Shown here one piece after another: positions 14,056-21,898 of a DNA stretch of 29,380 nucleotides (position 1 is its first letter; every line of letters starts with the position of its first letter). Both the position numbers and the translations under genes were made by a program. The notes below the pieces were generated by a model. The model did no database searches and was not told the DNA's origin. It saw only the letters and a program-made list of their open reading frames with translations. Location of the stretch: the IMG/VR virus record IMGVR_UViG_3300017779_000098, positions 1 through 29,380 of that record, one strand, 5' to 3'. The stretch is from a virus.

Positions 14056-15298
14056 TAACGTGGCAGGAACAGGATTCATAGACGGCTGGGAGAAAGTTGA
14101 CCCGAAGACGGGAAAGAAGCCGGACGGTTCGCCTCCAAAGAAAGCATCAGAGCCCAAGGCGGCTGCAAAGAAGAACATATGGGGAGAAGATATCGATCCC
14201 AATGCTCCAACCCCTCAACAGATGAGAGAGGAGGAGGAAGCGATCATCCAGAAGGAGAGGGCTAGGGCAAAGGCTCCCGTGCCCACTCCAAAGGACATGA
14301 AACAACCGAAACCAATGGCTCCCAAGGTCGTCACGGCCCCAGAGTTCAGTAACGTGGATTGGAACCCCATAGAGACGGAGATAGCCGCAGCAAGGGCATC
14401 GAAGGAATGGAAGGGCAATTACATCCTCATGGGCATAGCAGGACCTCCAAAGAGCGGAAAGACCGGGGTTATCCTAGATAGTCTCACTGAGAAGGAGATT
14501 GACAACGGCGGAGAGATATGGCATCTTGACTTCGATCTAGGTGGTGAAACAACCAAGGCTGCACATCATCCGGGAAACAACAACATCGTTGTTCTCAATC
14601 CATGGGTGCTGAACAAGAACAAGAGCAGAGTCCCGTATGACTTCCCAGCGACATACCAGAAGACCCTCGACTTCCTATTGGCTGCTGTCGATCAGGCAGA
14701 TAGGCAGGCTGCATACTTCGCAGAGAATGGAGAGATGCCTAAGCCATACCTGAAGTCGGTATGCTTCGATGGCGCTGACCATTGGCTGAACATCTGTGAG
14801 ACGACCATGAAGGTCGATGACCTGAAGTTGGGTCCAGATGGCATCTCCGTGGCAGGAAAGGATGCCACGACTAAGATTGGCAGGTTCAACTGGAACATAC
14901 GAAAGAATCGATACAACAGCGCATTGACTGTGTTGCAGGAATTGTGCAGGAGAGGTGTCCATTGCTACATCATAACGCACATGAAGCCTCAATACGATTC
15001 AACAGGTGCTGAGATCATCGGAGCGGGAAGCCCACACTGGTTGAAGGACACAGAGGGTTGGCTACAACAGACTGCAATCATAGAGGTCGATGAGGACAGG
15101 GATGACAGAGGGGAGTTGACTGGAGTTGTCAATTCCTATGCTGTGGTCACACAGAACCGAACCAGCCTCAAGTCCCCCGGAAGGATACATCTCTTCAGGA
15201 AGGACAAGGAAGGCGGCGAATGGTTTGGATGGCCGGGTCTGAGAGATGGATCGATAGACCATCCTGACAACGTGATCCAAGAAGATTCTAAAAACTGA
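14030..15298 (+). CDS. Sak4/RecA-fold recombinase-like ATPase
   Basis: Starts at ATG 14030, overlapping the previous gene by 26 bases; a GTG at 14060 is a possible alternative. Residues 1-105 are a Pro/Lys/Ala-rich, probably disordered extension. The ATPase core has Walker A GPPKSGKT (138-145), a probable Walker B in SVCFDGAD (243-250), and later CYIITHMKP, where a sensor/L1 region would fall. This layout suits Sak4-like (AAA_24) single-strand annealing/recombination ATPases of phages, relatives of RadA. By family it would load on SSB-coated ssDNA and promote annealing or strand exchange. The neighbours (putative SSB, Cas4-like nuclease, primase) agree. Confidence 0.75.
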   Translation: MTSVDSGADNVAGTGFIDGWEKVDPKTGKKPDGSPPKKASEPKAAAKKNIWGEDIDPNAPTPQQMREEEEAIIQKERARAKAPVPTPKDMKQPKPMAPKVVTAPEFSNVDWNPIETEIAAARASKEWKGNYILMGIAGPPKSGKTGVILDSLTEKEIDNGGEIWHLDFDLGGETTKAAHHPGNNNIVVLNPWVLNKNKSRVPYDFPATYQKTLDFLLAAVDQADRQAAYFAENGEMPKPYLKSVCFDGADHWLNICETTMKVDDLKLGPDGISVAGKDATTKIGRFNWNIRKNRYNSALTVLQELCRRGVHCYIITHMKPQYDSTGAEIIGAGSPHWLKDTEGWLQQTAIIEVDEDRDDRGELTGVVNSYAVVTQNRTSLKSPGRIHLFRKDKEGGEWFGWPGLRDGSIDHPDNVIQEDSKN

Positions 15299-15316
15299 TA
15301 TGGGGTGTATTGATGA

Positions 15317-16267
15317 ATGGCCGAATTAATGAAGATACGAGAACCAAGGGCATATGATGTCCCCGGCAAACCCGGTTTGAAGTCAACCTATGGTTGGCAT
15401 CCCGGTATGCCCCCAGACATCATACTCAGGGTATCCAAGACATCTCTTGGCACTGCTGGGTTCTGTGCCCAGCAGTATTTCATGAAGTATCCCTTGGGGA
15501 TCAAGGAACCTGCCAATGACAACATGATCAGGGGGTCGAATGTCCACGATGCGATAGAGGAATTCTATCAGGACATAAATCTCTCATACGCACTGTCTAT
15601 GAGGTCCTATGGATATGATGAAGTGAAGAAGTATTTCCTCACTCACATATCCGAGGAAAAGGGATACGCACTGGGCGAGGAGGATCATCTCATCAAGTAT
15701 CTCGATGCCGAGGCAAAGAGGTTCATGACTGCCGAGGATGAATACTTCCTACCGATAGGAAACGAGGTTTCCCTCGATGCCGTTGTCGAGATCGACGGCG
15801 TTCTTGTTCATCTTACAGGAATCGTTGACAGGCTGTTCGCGGATGGAGAAGGGATACCCCATGTCCATGAGTTGAAGACAGGAGTGTGGAGCGGCAAGCC
15901 TAGAAAGTGGGAACACATGAGGAAGGAGATGGCATACTACGTCTATCTCATCAAGAGATGCGAGCATGAGGTTCTTGGAGGACTCGACGTTGAATGGTGG
16001 GGATGGGACCACACTGGCGCTGACGATATATTCAGGCATATCGAGGCAGTCAGAGTCAGGGAGGTTTCATCGATGATGAAGTCGCTGAAGGATCTTGTCG
16101 GTATGCACAAGCAATACACTGGAAACAAGAATGGAGTCATGTTCCCCCTCAAGGATGAGGGGGCTGTGAGATACATATGCGAGCCATGGTGTGCGATCAA
16201 GGGATTCTGTCCCAGATACTATGAGGTTCTCAAACCATCAAATTTGAGACAGGAGGCCTTCTCTTGA
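15317..16267 (+). CDS. Cas4-like PD-(D/E)XK nuclease with Fe-S cluster cysteines
   Basis: The 316-residue product has the RecB/Cas4 nuclease motifs in order: His in GSNVHDAIEEF (H77), Asp in GIVDRLF (D171) and E-L-K in HELKTG (E185, K187). A single Cys at residue 50 and three near the C-terminus (C288, C292, C298; CEPWCAIKGFC) are spaced as in the 4Fe-4S cluster of Cas4 and AddB. By family it is a metal-dependent exonuclease that resects DNA ends to ssDNA, which fits the adjacent Sak4-like ATPase and probable SSB. No cas genes or repeat arrays accompany it, so a CRISPR role is not suggested. The start follows GGGGTG at 15302. Confidence 0.85.
   Translation: MAELMKIREPRAYDVPGKPGLKSTYGWHPGMPPDIILRVSKTSLGTAGFCAQQYFMKYPLGIKEPANDNMIRGSNVHDAIEEFYQDINLSYALSMRSYGYDEVKKYFLTHISEEKGYALGEEDHLIKYLDAEAKRFMTAEDEYFLPIGNEVSLDAVVEIDGVLVHLTGIVDRLFADGEGIPHVHELKTGVWSGKPRKWEHMRKEMAYYVYLIKRCEHEVLGGLDVEWWGWDHTGADDIFRHIEAVRVREVSSMMKSLKDLVGMHKQYTGNKNGVMFPLKDEGAVRYICEPWCAIKGFCPRYYEVLKPSNLRQEAFS
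15452..15476. repeat. Perfect hairpin, 9-bp stem and 7-base loop, inside the Cas4-like gene
   Basis: ACTGCTGGG and CCCAGCAGT flank the loop TTCTGTG. The stem lies over the codons around the first iron-sulphur cysteine (C50). The coding need (TAGFCAQQY) may explain it by chance; it is the strongest perfect short inverted repeat I noticed by eye. Confidence 0.5.
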
Positions 16268-17361
16268 GCCATCTCTTCGACCACTTCCCAAGAGAGGTCG
16301 ATATGAGATTGAGGAAGGTAGTCAGGAACATGGATGAGTTGCAGGGCTATGTATCATCCATGAATGGCAAGGACAACCTGACTACGACTGTGTACGGTTT
16401 CAAGGAATTGAAGCCCAACAAGACGAGATGCGAATACTCCACTGCTATCGTTCCGCATTTCGTCATCGACCTCGATAAGGGGAGGGCTAAGGAGATGATG
16501 GATATCGATGATGATGAGGCAGGGGTTAGATGCACGGTCGATACACACAATCTTGTCAAGTATCTTAGAGACTGTGACTACCGCCATGCGACATGGTTTA
16601 GCGGGGGTGGATACCATGTTTGGGTTATGCTTGACACCATCCATGACGTGTCTGCCATGCAGTTGAATGACCTATTATTCTCTGGCAGGGCGATGTTGAA
16701 CAAGTGGATCAAGGACATGGATCTCATCACAGTTGATCCAGTGGTGTCATTCAGGCCTGATAGACACATAAGAATACCAAACACGTTCAACTTCAAGAGG
16801 GGTCTGTGGTCGATACCTGTCGATCAAGCAGACTTGGCCATCGGATGGGACCATATCACTAGGATGGCGACCAAGGCATCCAGAGGTATGAAGATAAGTG
16901 GTGCTAAGGGACTTCACATAGACATCGTTCATCGGGATCCGGGCAACCCATTCATGCTCAACAACACAGCCATGAAGTTCGACAGCGATGACATCACGAT
17001 ATCCGCATCAAGCGTATCTGGGATACCCATGCTTCCATGTATAGAGGCATCTGCTTGTGTCAAGGGCAGCAACCCATCTCACATGCCAAGGGTGTATCTC
17101 CTGATGTATCTCTTGGACTATTTCAGGAAGTTTGCCAGACCTCCTAGTAACACGAAAGTACCTCCATCTGAGATTCTCAACAAGACTCACGGTTTCATCC
17201 ATGAATTGGACTGGTCTGATTACAAACCGGATGTGACTCGTAAGATGATAATGCATGGTATGAGCAGAGAATACATGACTCCTACATGCCCGACTCTGTA
17301 TAGTCAGGGTCTATGCGTTGGCAAGTGTCCTTTCTATGATGGAAAAGGTGGTATATCGTGA
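16264..17361 (+). CDS. Archaeo-eukaryotic primase (PriS-like), TTG start
   Basis: Starts with TTG at 16264 (TTGA overlap), seven bases after AGGAGG at 16251-16256. Motif I is HFVIDLDKG, giving the metal-binding D-x-D (D69, D71). Motif II is SGGGYH (113-118), the s-G-x-G-x-H nucleotide-binding signature. Motif III probably lies in the RIPNTFNFKRGLWSIPV region (about 170-186). The C-terminal 60 residues carry cysteines (CPTLYSQGLCVGKCPFY and one further upstream), reminiscent of the metal-binding PriL-CTD or PriCT tails. By family it synthesises primers for DNA replication. The viral replisome would include the AAA+ helicase at 18385. Confidence 0.85.
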   Translation: MSHLFDHFPREVDMRLRKVVRNMDELQGYVSSMNGKDNLTTTVYGFKELKPNKTRCEYSTAIVPHFVIDLDKGRAKEMMDIDDDEAGVRCTVDTHNLVKYLRDCDYRHATWFSGGGYHVWVMLDTIHDVSAMQLNDLLFSGRAMLNKWIKDMDLITVDPVVSFRPDRHIRIPNTFNFKRGLWSIPVDQADLAIGWDHITRMATKASRGMKISGAKGLHIDIVHRDPGNPFMLNNTAMKFDSDDITISASSVSGIPMLPCIEASACVKGSNPSHMPRVYLLMYLLDYFRKFARPPSNTKVPPSEILNKTHGFIHELDWSDYKPDVTRKMIMHGMSREYMTPTCPTLYSQGLCVGKCPFYDGKGGIS

Positions 17362-17636
17362 CGGAAGATAATGAATTAGAAGAGATAAGAAAGAAAAAAG
17401 CAGAGACTCTGTTAGGATCTCTGGAAGATATGGATGATGAAGAGAGACAGCAAGCCATGGATTTTCTTCCATGGGCATTCAGGCTTAACCATGAAAGCGG
17501 ATTCATGGAGATTCTTCAGAACGAGCAGTTGGTTGCTATCACAGTCGATCCGAGATTCGCTGAGATGATAACAGACATGCTCAACAGGGCACAGTTATTC
17601 CAAGATGCCTATGCCATGGGCGGGGATGACCAATGA
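17358..17636 (+). CDS. Small acidic protein, 92 residues, GTG start
   Basis: GTG start overlapping the primase stop (GTGA) behind AGGTGGT. The N-terminus (ELEEIRKKKAETLLGSLEDM) is a charged helix recalling the first helix of PDCD5-type DNA-binding proteins, but the rest does not match that family. The remainder is helical with Met/Phe-rich surfaces and an acidic end. Possibly a primase or nuclease partner, given its exact placement between the two; this is only context. Confidence 0.5.
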   Translation: MTEDNELEEIRKKKAETLLGSLEDMDDEERQQAMDFLPWAFRLNHESGFMEILQNEQLVAITVDPRFAEMITDMLNRAQLFQDAYAMGGDDQ

Positions 17637-18337
17637 CTAAAGTGATGTTCATCGACCATAGAGAGAAATCCGGTCTTGAAGAATTAGTGAGAAAGTATCT
17701 CGATAAGAACAACCTCTATCATCAGACAAGGGAGAACCTCATCACGGACTATGCCTTCTCCAGTGTCGGCATAGAGGCCAAGACCATACATGATTACATG
17801 CAGTCATTGCAATCAGGTCATCTCCAAAGGCAGTTGCAGAACCTCGATGACAACTACAATACCATGATACTGGTCATACATGGAACCGTTGACAAGTATG
17901 TCGCTGATGCTCGCAAGGGCGGCAGAAGGATACCCTATGCAAGGGCGTGGGCATCATTCGTGGGATCCATTGCGAGATTCATGACTGACTATGATGTCCA
18001 TGTTGTGACATTCCCAGACAAGTCATCCGCTGCTCGTTTCATCTGCAAGAGGTTTGAGAAGCACGGGACTCTGGGATCATCATCGACATACAGGATGATG
18101 CGAAAGACAGCATCAGAAGATCGAAGGGTGGACATTCTCAGAGCCGCTGGTTGCAGTCAGGCCATTGCAAATAGGATGTTAGAGCATTTCGGATCGATAG
18201 CAGAGATAACCTCTGCCAACCCTAAGGAGTTGCAAACCATAGAGGGTGTCGGCAAGATAAGAGCCAAGAGAATATCAGAGTGTCTGAACAGCGAGGATCC
18301 TGTTGCAGATGAGAGAGTGAAGTTGAGTCGAGCGTGA
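17633..18337 (+). CDS. XPF/ERCC4-family nuclease with C-terminal helix-hairpin-helix domain
   Basis: The 234-residue product starts with VMFIDHREKSG, matching the D-x-R-E motif of XPF/Mus81 nucleases (D8, E11). TDYAFSSVGIEAKTIHDYMQ follows, in place of GDY...ERKxxxD; the Arg of ERK is Ala here (E48-A49-K50) while Glu, Lys and D54 are kept. SLQSGHLQRQL continues the family pattern. Residues 163-222 form tandem HhH motifs (AAGCSQAIANRMLEHFGSIA, ELQTIEGVGKIRAKRISECL). By family it cleaves branched or flap structures, as archaeal XPF and the Hef nuclease do, usually with PCNA. It is shorter than Hef and has no helicase part. The Arg-to-Ala change may reduce activity. Confidence 0.85.
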   Translation: MTKVMFIDHREKSGLEELVRKYLDKNNLYHQTRENLITDYAFSSVGIEAKTIHDYMQSLQSGHLQRQLQNLDDNYNTMILVIHGTVDKYVADARKGGRRIPYARAWASFVGSIARFMTDYDVHVVTFPDKSSAARFICKRFEKHGTLGSSSTYRMMRKTASEDRRVDILRAAGCSQAIANRMLEHFGSIAEITSANPKELQTIEGVGKIRAKRISECLNSEDPVADERVKLSRA

Positions 18338-18349
18338 GAGGTCATATAG
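18336..18349 (+). promoter_or_regulatory. Archaeal promoter for the helicase unit
   Basis: GAGAGGTCATATAG, one GA repeat shorter than the other four elements, and overlapping the XPF-like stop codon region by two bases. The TATA core is about 38 bases before the TTG at 18385, leaving a short leader that includes GGGGTGAT (18372-18379). Confidence 0.6.
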
Positions 18350-18384
18350 AATAGCGGCTTTGGGGTAATTCTGGGGTGATGTAG

Positions 18385-19836
18385 TTGATTGGAGAATCTG
18401 TTGGTAATGACTCACAGCGGAAGTGGAGCGACTATTCGTTCGTCAATGCTCCCTCCGCTGGAAGCAATTTCATACGACAGTATGTCGAGAGGTTCAACAC
18501 GGTTTCTTACTTTAATGAATATGCGGGGCTGCTGTCGTACTTCTTTGTCTTGGGGCAGTATCTAGCGCCATACATCAGGATACCTATTCACGGAAGCCAC
18601 ATTGATTGCAGGACTCATGTGTATTGGATACAAGAGTCAAGGACCGGCAAGTCAGTAGCATGGGACTTCACAGCGAAACTTCTCAGGGCATTGGAAATCA
18701 ATGCCGAGTCCTTCACTGCTGGTTCTGATGCCAAGTTGATAGGGACGGTTGAGAAGATACCGATAATAGGGGAGAATGGGAAGCCGACTGGTGAGCATGA
18801 TGTGGAAGTCATACCCGGACTTCTCAATGGATACAAGACTCTGCTCTTTGACGAGGCGAGCGTCCTCCTCAACGATCAGAAAGCATATTTCAGCGATAAG
18901 ATACTCTATCTCCAACAAGCCATGGCTCCATTGGGAAGTGAGACGAACGTGCTTGTCAAGCATCTTGTGAGTGGCTCGGTCCACACTCCATCAGGAGTAT
19001 CTCTGTGGATGACCACATTCCCTCCAAAGGATATCATGTCTCACGTTCTTGAGAAGGGTTTCTTCCAAAGAGTATTCCTCTTCCAAAACAGCGTCAGCAT
19101 AGAGACGAGACAGACTACCAGTGAGCATAGGATGAGTGGGGCATACGTTCCCGTGCCGGATAAGATATGGTCGTATGACGATCTTGCTGCCTCAATCAGG
19201 CAGACTGGCGACATCATCCGTGGCAGGATTCTCAAGGCAGCGGAAATGAGCGAGGAGGATTACGCCAAACTCAACGATGTGGAGAAGGAGAGGCTGGCGA
19301 TAAAGCACAGATACGATGTGTTTCAAGTGTCCGCCAACTTCTACCCTGCATTGCTCAATGCAGTGGATGACTATTACGCTCTAGTGAGACAGGTGAGAAA
19401 TGAAAACATAAGAGAGACGGCCATGTCGTTCCTCCCGAACGTCGAGAATTACACATTGATATTCACCAACTTGATTGCTGCTACAATGGGCTCAACCAAG
19501 TTGACAAGCGATCATGTCATGATGGCAACTGAGATCATCTTCGACAATCTGAACAACCTGTTCATGTGGCTTGAGGATAAGGAATCATACAGGGAAGCCA
19601 AGAAGACTGAAGGGAACCTGAAGAAGTGGAAGGTGGCATGGAAGAAGAGTCACAAGATGGTCAACAACAGAGTGAACAGGGAAGTCGTTAGAAAGAGCCA
19701 GATTACAGATGTCTATGCGAAACAGACGGGAATAAACGTCAGGACGGCCAGAAGGAAGATAGATGACATGATAAAGAGCGGAGTGGTCAAAACCGTAAAA
19801 GACGGAAGACTTGTCTTTGTGTATTTTGAGGTTTGA
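18385..19836 (+). CDS. AAA+ replicative-helicase-like ATPase with C-terminal winged helix
   Basis: Start TTG at 18385, five bases after a clear SD (GGGGTGAT). Of 483 residues, 77-95 hold a Walker A variant, VYWIQESRTGKS, in which the first Gly of G-x4-GKS is Gln. Walker B is LLFDEAS (153-159), and a sensor-1-like strand follows in SLWMTTFPP. Residues 300-420 are helical. The last 65 residues (SQITDVYAKQTGINVRTARR and KIDDMIKSGVVKT) form a helix-turn-helix. The layout resembles DUF3987/SF3- or MCM-like viral helicases. With the primase upstream it probably unwinds DNA at the fork. Which AAA+ clade it belongs to cannot be told by eye. Confidence 0.65.
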   Translation: MIGESVGNDSQRKWSDYSFVNAPSAGSNFIRQYVERFNTVSYFNEYAGLLSYFFVLGQYLAPYIRIPIHGSHIDCRTHVYWIQESRTGKSVAWDFTAKLLRALEINAESFTAGSDAKLIGTVEKIPIIGENGKPTGEHDVEVIPGLLNGYKTLLFDEASVLLNDQKAYFSDKILYLQQAMAPLGSETNVLVKHLVSGSVHTPSGVSLWMTTFPPKDIMSHVLEKGFFQRVFLFQNSVSIETRQTTSEHRMSGAYVPVPDKIWSYDDLAASIRQTGDIIRGRILKAAEMSEEDYAKLNDVEKERLAIKHRYDVFQVSANFYPALLNAVDDYYALVRQVRNENIRETAMSFLPNVENYTLIFTNLIAATMGSTKLTSDHVMMATEIIFDNLNNLFMWLEDKESYREAKKTEGNLKKWKVAWKKSHKMVNNRVNREVVRKSQITDVYAKQTGINVRTARRKIDDMIKSGVVKTVKDGRLVFVYFEV

Positions 19837-19838
19837 AT

Positions 19839-20540
19839 ATGGATAAGGATCTGTATGATTGGATGCTGGCTAACAACATAGCCACGTTCAAGGTATTCAC
19901 AACGACAGACCCGACTGGTCTGAAGAACGGTTGGAGATCTATCTATGATACGAGTATGGATGCAGCGATATTCTTCGATGGCAAGACATTTGTCATATTC
20001 CTTAGCGATGATGTCCAGATAAGGCAGATGGAAGTCATGGGAATGGAGGTCAAGCAGCATAGATTGAATCAGTTGCAGTCATGGTTAGACTCCGTAGCAG
20101 GTATTAGATTGGTAGGATATGGATCGACTAAGTTTGATGGCCCCATGCTATTAAAGGAGCATTACCTAGACATCGAACATCAAGATGTCCTGAACATAGT
20201 TGGAGAGGCAACTGAGGTTCACTATGGCGACTTCCCAAGAAGGATAGAGTTGCAGGAATTGGTGTTTTTACAAGGCCCATTCTCAAAGGCCAAACACTTG
20301 TTGTCATACCTATCGAGTCCTTTGACTATGATATCCAATTGGAGAAAGGGCTGGATTCGCACGACCATCAAGGAGTTATGCGGAGAAGTCGGAATGCTCG
20401 CAGGACTATACAGGAACATGATAGTCTCGGAGACATTGACCATAAGGGACGAGAGAACGCATAGGAAAGTCGAGATACCGTTCAAACACGACAGGCCGAC
20501 TGATCGTATAGTCGTGGGTCCTCCTCTGGAGGAAGAGTGA
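19839..20540 (+). CDS. RNase H-fold exonuclease-like protein, 233 residues
   Basis: The ATG at 19839 is preferred over a TTG at 19833 because GAGGT ends only one base before that TTG. Strands in IATFKVFTTTD and DAAIFFDGKTFVIFLSDD, then RLVGYGSTKFDGPMLLKEHY and HQDVLNI, follow the order of DnaQ-like (DEDD) 3'-5' exonuclease domains: an Exo I-like strand, then an Exo II motif where G-Y-N-x-x-x-D becomes GYGSTKFD, then a D for the third position. The acidic residues of Exo I are not clearly placed, so it could be catalytically altered. Located after the helicase in the replication block. Possible role: proofreading or RNA removal. Confidence 0.45.
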   Translation: MDKDLYDWMLANNIATFKVFTTTDPTGLKNGWRSIYDTSMDAAIFFDGKTFVIFLSDDVQIRQMEVMGMEVKQHRLNQLQSWLDSVAGIRLVGYGSTKFDGPMLLKEHYLDIEHQDVLNIVGEATEVHYGDFPRRIELQELVFLQGPFSKAKHLLSYLSSPLTMISNWRKGWIRTTIKELCGEVGMLAGLYRNMIVSETLTIRDERTHRKVEIPFKHDRPTDRIVVGPPLEEE

Positions 20541-20746
20541 TGGTGTCCAAGACTCCATACAAGGACAAAGTGAGCCAAGTCTGCCCCAAGTGCCGAAATA
20601 GAGTCCTCGCCATCAGGATAAACGGATTCTATTCCGGCTCCCGTGACAGGATCTTCCTCTGGGAGTGCCCACTCTGCGAATGCGTCTGGAAGAAGACGAG
20701 GCCTAGATTGAAAGTAGTAGGGACAGAAGTTTCAATAAAGGATTGA
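20540..20746 (+). CDS. Zinc-ribbon protein, 68 residues
   Basis: ATG at 20540 overlaps the previous stop (TGATG) and follows GGAGGAAGAG; the GTG three bases earlier is less well placed. CPKC near residues 15-18 and CPLCEC near 43-48 form a zinc ribbon similar in spacing to TFIIS-like or RNA polymerase subunit ribbons (C-x2-C, about 24 residues, C-x2-C). The remainder is basic. It might be a transcription-associated ribbon, but that is a guess. Last gene before the FDKAW cluster. Confidence 0.55.
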   Translation: MVSKTPYKDKVSQVCPKCRNRVLAIRINGFYSGSRDRIFLWECPLCECVWKKTRPRLKVVGTEVSIKD

Positions 20747-20763
20747 CGACCTAGTGACGGTTG

Positions 20764-20976
20764 ATGTCTGCATTCGACAAGGTTTGGGGGCTAATGAAAG
20801 AAGATGCCCGACAGGTAAAATGTCCTACCTGTAAAGAGATGGTTCATCCTGATGATATAGGAGGGCAAATCGTTGATTACGACCATTGGGAGAAAACAGG
20901 AGAGGGAGAAATAAGGATGATAGATTCAAAGAATCCTGAACAATGCAGATATTGTGAGTGGGGGCCAGAAGCATGA
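20764..20976 (+). CDS. FDKAW-module protein 1 with zinc ribbon, 70 residues
   Basis: ATG at 20764 is preferred over the TTG directly before it because the protein then begins MSAFDKVWGLMKED, aligning with five other genes here. After this presumed amphipathic helix comes CPTC (residues 20-23) and CRYC (near 62-65), a zinc ribbon with a long acidic loop between. There is no strong SD or GAGAGAGG promoter before it; a weak A/T-rich stretch lies at 20727-20740. Base composition from here to about 21700 is more A/T-rich than in the replication genes. The function of the motif is unknown. Confidence 0.65.
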   Translation: MSAFDKVWGLMKEDARQVKCPTCKEMVHPDDIGGQIVDYDHWEKTGEGEIRMIDSKNPEQCRYCEWGPEA

Positions 20977-21134
20977 CAGCATTCGACAAGGCTTGGGACG
21001 TTGTGAAGGGCGAACCCTATCATGGTTCAATGAAGGGCAAAGATATGTGCGAAGTATGCACAGGGCCATTGGATGCCCCTGTATTCAAGAGAAAGGATGG
21101 TTCAATCATCTGTTCAATGTGTAATGGTGATTAA
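20973..21134 (+). CDS. FDKAW-module protein 2 with zinc ribbon, 53 residues
   Basis: A short gene, supported by the four-base overlap with the previous stop and by its N-terminus MTAFDKAWDVVKGE. CEVC (near residues 26-29) and CSMC (near 47-50) form a compact zinc ribbon. The stop TAA is one base before the next ATG. Confidence 0.7.
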   Translation: MTAFDKAWDVVKGEPYHGSMKGKDMCEVCTGPLDAPVFKRKDGSIICSMCNGD

Positions 21135-21135
21135 G

Positions 21136-21330
21136 ATGACAACATTCGACAAGGCTTGGAATGTAGTGAAAGCACCCAGAATATCCTTCGATGGCAAGAA
21201 ATTTGTTAATCATGGTGGTGAGTGTCATCTGTGTGGTAAAGCATTCAACGATGAAAACATATCCTACGAATCTAAGAAAGGTAATGCCTTCTGCAAAGGG
21301 TGTTATAGCCAGAGAGATAGGGTGGAATAA
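21136..21330 (+). CDS. FDKAW-module protein 3 with zinc ribbon, 64 residues
   Basis: The ATG at 21136 is chosen over in-frame ATGs upstream (from 21073) since these lie within the preceding gene and only 21136 gives the shared start MTTFDKAWNVVKAP. CHLCG (near residues 30-34) and CKGC (near 53-56) make a zinc ribbon of LIM-like spacing (C-x2-C, about 19 residues, C-x2-C). The stop overlaps the following ATG by one base (TAATG). Confidence 0.7.
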   Translation: MTTFDKAWNVVKAPRISFDGKKFVNHGGECHLCGKAFNDENISYESKKGNAFCKGCYSQRDRVE

Positions 21331-21698
21331 TGACTGCATTCAATGAAGCATGGAGCATATGTAAGGAGGTTAGGGACAGTGCAGGTCCCATGGAGCCTGC
21401 TGAGTATGAGCAGATATGGCATGACGGCGACTCATGTGCTTGCAATACCACAGATGAAGAGGCTCAGGGAGCCATCAGCGAATATCTTTCAATGAATCCC
21501 GGCATGGAGGAGTCGGATCTGGGAACGGATGACTATTTCGATGATGTTTTACGCCCTGCTGGATATAGAAGGGATTCCAAGTGGATGAAACACGGGCCTC
21601 ATTACTTACCAGATGTAAATGGGATTTATGCGTCTTGTGGACATTGCGGTGCGAGCAGCATTTACGACATCAGATCTGGCACTTTTGATATTAATTAG
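21330..21698 (+). CDS. FDKAW-module protein 4, 122 residues
   Basis: Starts MTAFNEAWSICKEV, the most divergent N-terminal copy of the motif (Asn and Glu at positions 5-6). The middle (residues 20-85) is acidic and unlike the neighbours. Near the C-terminus CGHCG (residues 103-107) is a single Cys pair; two further Cys near 36-38 (CAC) could complete a metal site. One-base overlap with the previous gene. No known domain. Confidence 0.65.
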   Translation: MTAFNEAWSICKEVRDSAGPMEPAEYEQIWHDGDSCACNTTDEEAQGAISEYLSMNPGMEESDLGTDDYFDDVLRPAGYRRDSKWMKHGPHYLPDVNGIYASCGHCGASSIYDIRSGTFDIN

Positions 21699-21706
21699 GT
21701 GAAAAC

Positions 21707-21898
21707 ATGACAGCATTCGACGCAGCATGGGAGATAGTGAAAGGGGACAATGTTCCCACTAACCCGTCCCTATGGTCGCAGGCCAAGTCAAAGGCTCGCT
21801 CTAAATTCGATGTATATCCCTCTGCTTATGCCAACGGTTGGGCTGCTAAATGGTACAAGTCCAAAGGCGGCGGTTGGAAGAAGAAGGGTAAGAAATGA
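21707..21898 (+). CDS. FDKAW-module protein 5 with basic C-terminus, 63 residues
   Basis: Starts MTAFDAAWEIVKGD behind AGGTGA (21697-21702). The second half (LWSQAKSKARSKFDVYPSAY, then ANGWAAKWYKSKGGGW) is a basic segment often seen in small proteins of marine viruses and phages, where PSAYANA-W and YKxxGGGW are recurrent. It ends in a Lys-rich tail. No cysteines, so the motif is not tied to zinc ribbons. The stop overlaps the next ATG. Confidence 0.7.
   Translation: MTAFDAAWEIVKGDNVPTNPSLWSQAKSKARSKFDVYPSAYANGWAAKWYKSKGGGWKKKGKK

Noticed and set aside
15317-16267. CRISPR adaptation role for the Cas4-like nuclease
   Set aside because: No cas1, cas2 or repeat-spacer array is present; the neighbours are replication and recombination genes, as for many viral Cas4-like exonucleases.
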